Below are positions 5,305-6,545 of a stretch of 6,545 nucleotides of DNA, one piece after another (position 1 is the stretch's first letter; each line of letters starts with the position of its first letter). Under the pieces are notes generated by a model. The model was not told the origin of the DNA, did no database searches, and saw only the letters and a list, made by a program, of their open reading frames with translations. The DNA comes from Actinomycetota bacterium (lineage in GTDB: Bacteria > Actinomycetota > Thermoleophilia > Gaiellales > Gaiellaceae): positions 12,122-18,666 of the forward strand of contig PLDP01000168.1 in assembly GCA_003136795.1 (NCBI GenBank), read 5' to 3'. Position numbers and translations under genes: made by a program.

Positions 5305-6545
5305 GTGCAGAACTGGAACCTGACCGAGCTCGACTCCGGGGAGCGGGTGATCACGGAACGGCTCGACCATGTTCGGTCGGCCGCCGTCGGGTACTGGATC
5401 GGCGCGGGGTCGCGTGACGAGGAGTCGTCCGAGGCGGGTGTCTCGCACTTCATCGAGCACCTGCTCTTCAAGGGGACGAGCCGCTACAGCGCGCTCGAGA
5501 TCGCCGAGATCTTCGACGGCCTGGGCGGCGAGCTGAACGCGGCCACCTCGCGCGAGCACACGCTCGTCTACTCGCGCATTCCCGACCACCATCTCGTGAC
5601 CGCGGTCGACGTGATGAGCGACATGGTGTTCGCGCCGGCGTTCGCCGAGCTCGAGACGGAGCGCGAAGTCGTGCTCGAAGAGATCGCGATGTACGAAGAC
5701 GCACCGCAGGAGCTCGTGCACGACCTGATCGCGGACGCCGTGTTCGGCGACCACCCACTGGGACGGCCGGTGATCGGGAGGGCCGAGGTGATCTCGTCGA
5801 TCCCGCAGGACGCGATCGCGCGCTACCACGAGGAGATGTACGTCCCGTCGAACATCGTGGTCGCCGCTGCCGGGAACATCGAGCACGAGCAGATCGTCGA
5901 GCTCGTGCAGCGCGGGCTCGAGCGCCGCGCGGCGACCGGCGCCTCGCGCGCGAACCTGCGCCCGCCGCTTGTTCAGGCTTCGCCCCCGCAGCTGCGCTTC
6001 CAGCGCAAGGACACAGAGCAGTACCACGTCTGCCTCGCCGCGCCCGGCATCTCGCGCTCCGATCGGCGTCGCTTCGCCGCGTCGCTGCTCGACGCGATCC
6101 TCGGCGGCTCGGCGTCGTCGCGGCTGTTCCAGGAGATCCGCGAGAAGCGCGGGATGGCCTACGCCGTCTACTCGTTCATCTCGCAGTACACCGACTCGGG
6201 CCAGATCGGTGTCTATCTCGGCACGCGCGAGGACAACCTCGGCGACGCGCTTGGGATCACGGCCGAGCAGATCGCGGACATCGGCGCCGGCAACCTGTCG
6301 CCGCGCGAGCTCGAACGCGCGAAGGAGAACCTGAAGGGCCGCATCCTGCTCTCGATGGAGTCGACCTCGACGCGGATGAACCGGCTCGGCAAGTCGCTGA
6401 TCACCGACTCGGAGCTGCTGTCGCTCGACCGCATCGTCGCGGAGATCGACGCGGTCGAGGCCGCGTCGGTGTGCGAGCTCGCCGCCGTGCTGCTCGCGCC
6501 CGGTCGCCTCTCGGCGGCCTGCATCGGACCGAGCGAGGACCACTT
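5305..6545 (+). CDS. M16B-family zinc metallopeptidase (processing-peptidase-like), C-terminus cut by window edge
   Basis: From GTG 5305 the frame is open to the edge, giving 413 codons; relatives are usually about 410-440 residues, so only a few are likely missing. The N-terminal domain has the inverted zinc motif H48-F-I-E51-H52 in SHFIEHLLFKGT, GGELNAATSREHT (74-86), and VLEEIAMYEDAP (123-134), whose Glu125 or Glu126 is the likely third ligand; HPLGRPVIG (150-158) follows. The second domain carries GGSASSRLFQEIREKRG (267-283) and AYAVYS (285-290), the Arg/Tyr region that holds substrate in this family. One chain thus has both homologous halves, active and inactive, and bacterial M16B enzymes commonly work as dimers. 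There is no signal peptide, so it is probably cytoplasmic. GTG was chosen because VQNWNLTELDSGERVITE aligns with the family N terminus. The usual neighbour downstream in Streptomyces is dapB, not reached here. The natural substrate is unknown. Confidence 0.95.
   Translation, partial: MQNWNLTELDSGERVITERLDHVRSAAVGYWIGAGSRDEESSEAGVSHFIEHLLFKGTSRYSALEIAEIFDGLGGELNAATSREHTLVYSRIPDHHLVTAVDVMSDMVFAPAFAELETEREVVLEEIAMYEDAPQELVHDLIADAVFGDHPLGRPVIGRAEVISSIPQDAIARYHEEMYVPSNIVVAAAGNIEHEQIVELVQRGLERRAATGASRANLRPPLVQASPPQLRFQRKDTEQYHVCLAAPGISRSDRRRFAASLLDAILGGSASSRLFQEIREKRGMAYAVYSFISQYTDSGQIGVYLGTREDNLGDALGITAEQIADIGAGNLSPRELERAKENLKGRILLSMESTSTRMNRLGKSLITDSELLSLDRIVAEIDAVEAASVCELAAVLLAPGRLSAACIGPSEDH

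Noticed and set aside
4798..6543. Minus-strand open frame of about 580 codons opposite the GNAT and M16 genes
   Set aside because: It spans two recognised genes and their spacer in antisense, with a shadow-like composition and no domain I recognise.
1..6545. CRISPR arrays, tRNA or rRNA genes, insertion sequences, phage genes
   Set aside because: No spaced direct repeats, cloverleaf or rRNA-like segments, transposase motifs or terminal repeats were seen by eye on either strand.

Overview
The window is GC-rich, coding-dense bacterial DNA. The protein sequences, the strong preference for G or C at third codon positions, and the order rpsO - pnp - M16 peptidase point to an actinobacterium. That order is the one I remember from Streptomyces, where dapB follows. 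An early-branching lineage such as Thermoleophilia is my guess rather than something the sequence proves.

Left part (1-1597, minus strand): two genes form a compact unit read leftwards. A beta-lactamase-fold serine hydrolase (1597-455) overlaps by an ATGA stop/start the beginning of a gamma-glutamyltransferase-family gene that runs off the left edge (458-1). Neither has a visible signal peptide. The GGT-like protein has Phe where canonical GGTs have the substrate-binding Arg, so its substrate is probably not a normal gamma-glutamyl compound.

Middle (1598-4575, plus strand): a roughly 100-base divergent intergenic region leads to rpsO (ribosomal protein S15, 89 aa). A very long, almost perfect hairpin (1980-2038) lies between rpsO and pnp (polynucleotide phosphorylase, 835 aa). 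The hairpin matches, in place and form, the RNase III-processed stem-loops that control pnp in other bacteria. The PNPase keeps its catalytic residues and its KH and S1 domains. Its linker between the two RNase PH halves is about 80 residues longer than in E. coli, and its tail is rich in Arg and Gly.

Right part (4576-6545, plus strand): a small RimJ/RimL-like GNAT acetyltransferase starts 14 bases after pnp, with its start codon in the loop of a GC-only hairpin. Its stop codon lies inside a perfect 13-bp inverted repeat. After a short spacer comes an M16B zinc peptidase that appears leaderless and runs off the right edge nearly complete.

How they fit together: rpsO, pnp and the GNAT gene probably form one transcript for translation and RNA turnover, with the hairpin separating S15 and PNPase expression. 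The hydrolase/GGT pair is a separate, divergent unit that probably breaks or transfers amide or ester bonds on small molecules. I found no mobile element, CRISPR array, tRNA or rRNA. The window is mostly conserved housekeeping DNA; the novelty is in regulatory structures and a few divergent protein features rather than a new multi-gene system.
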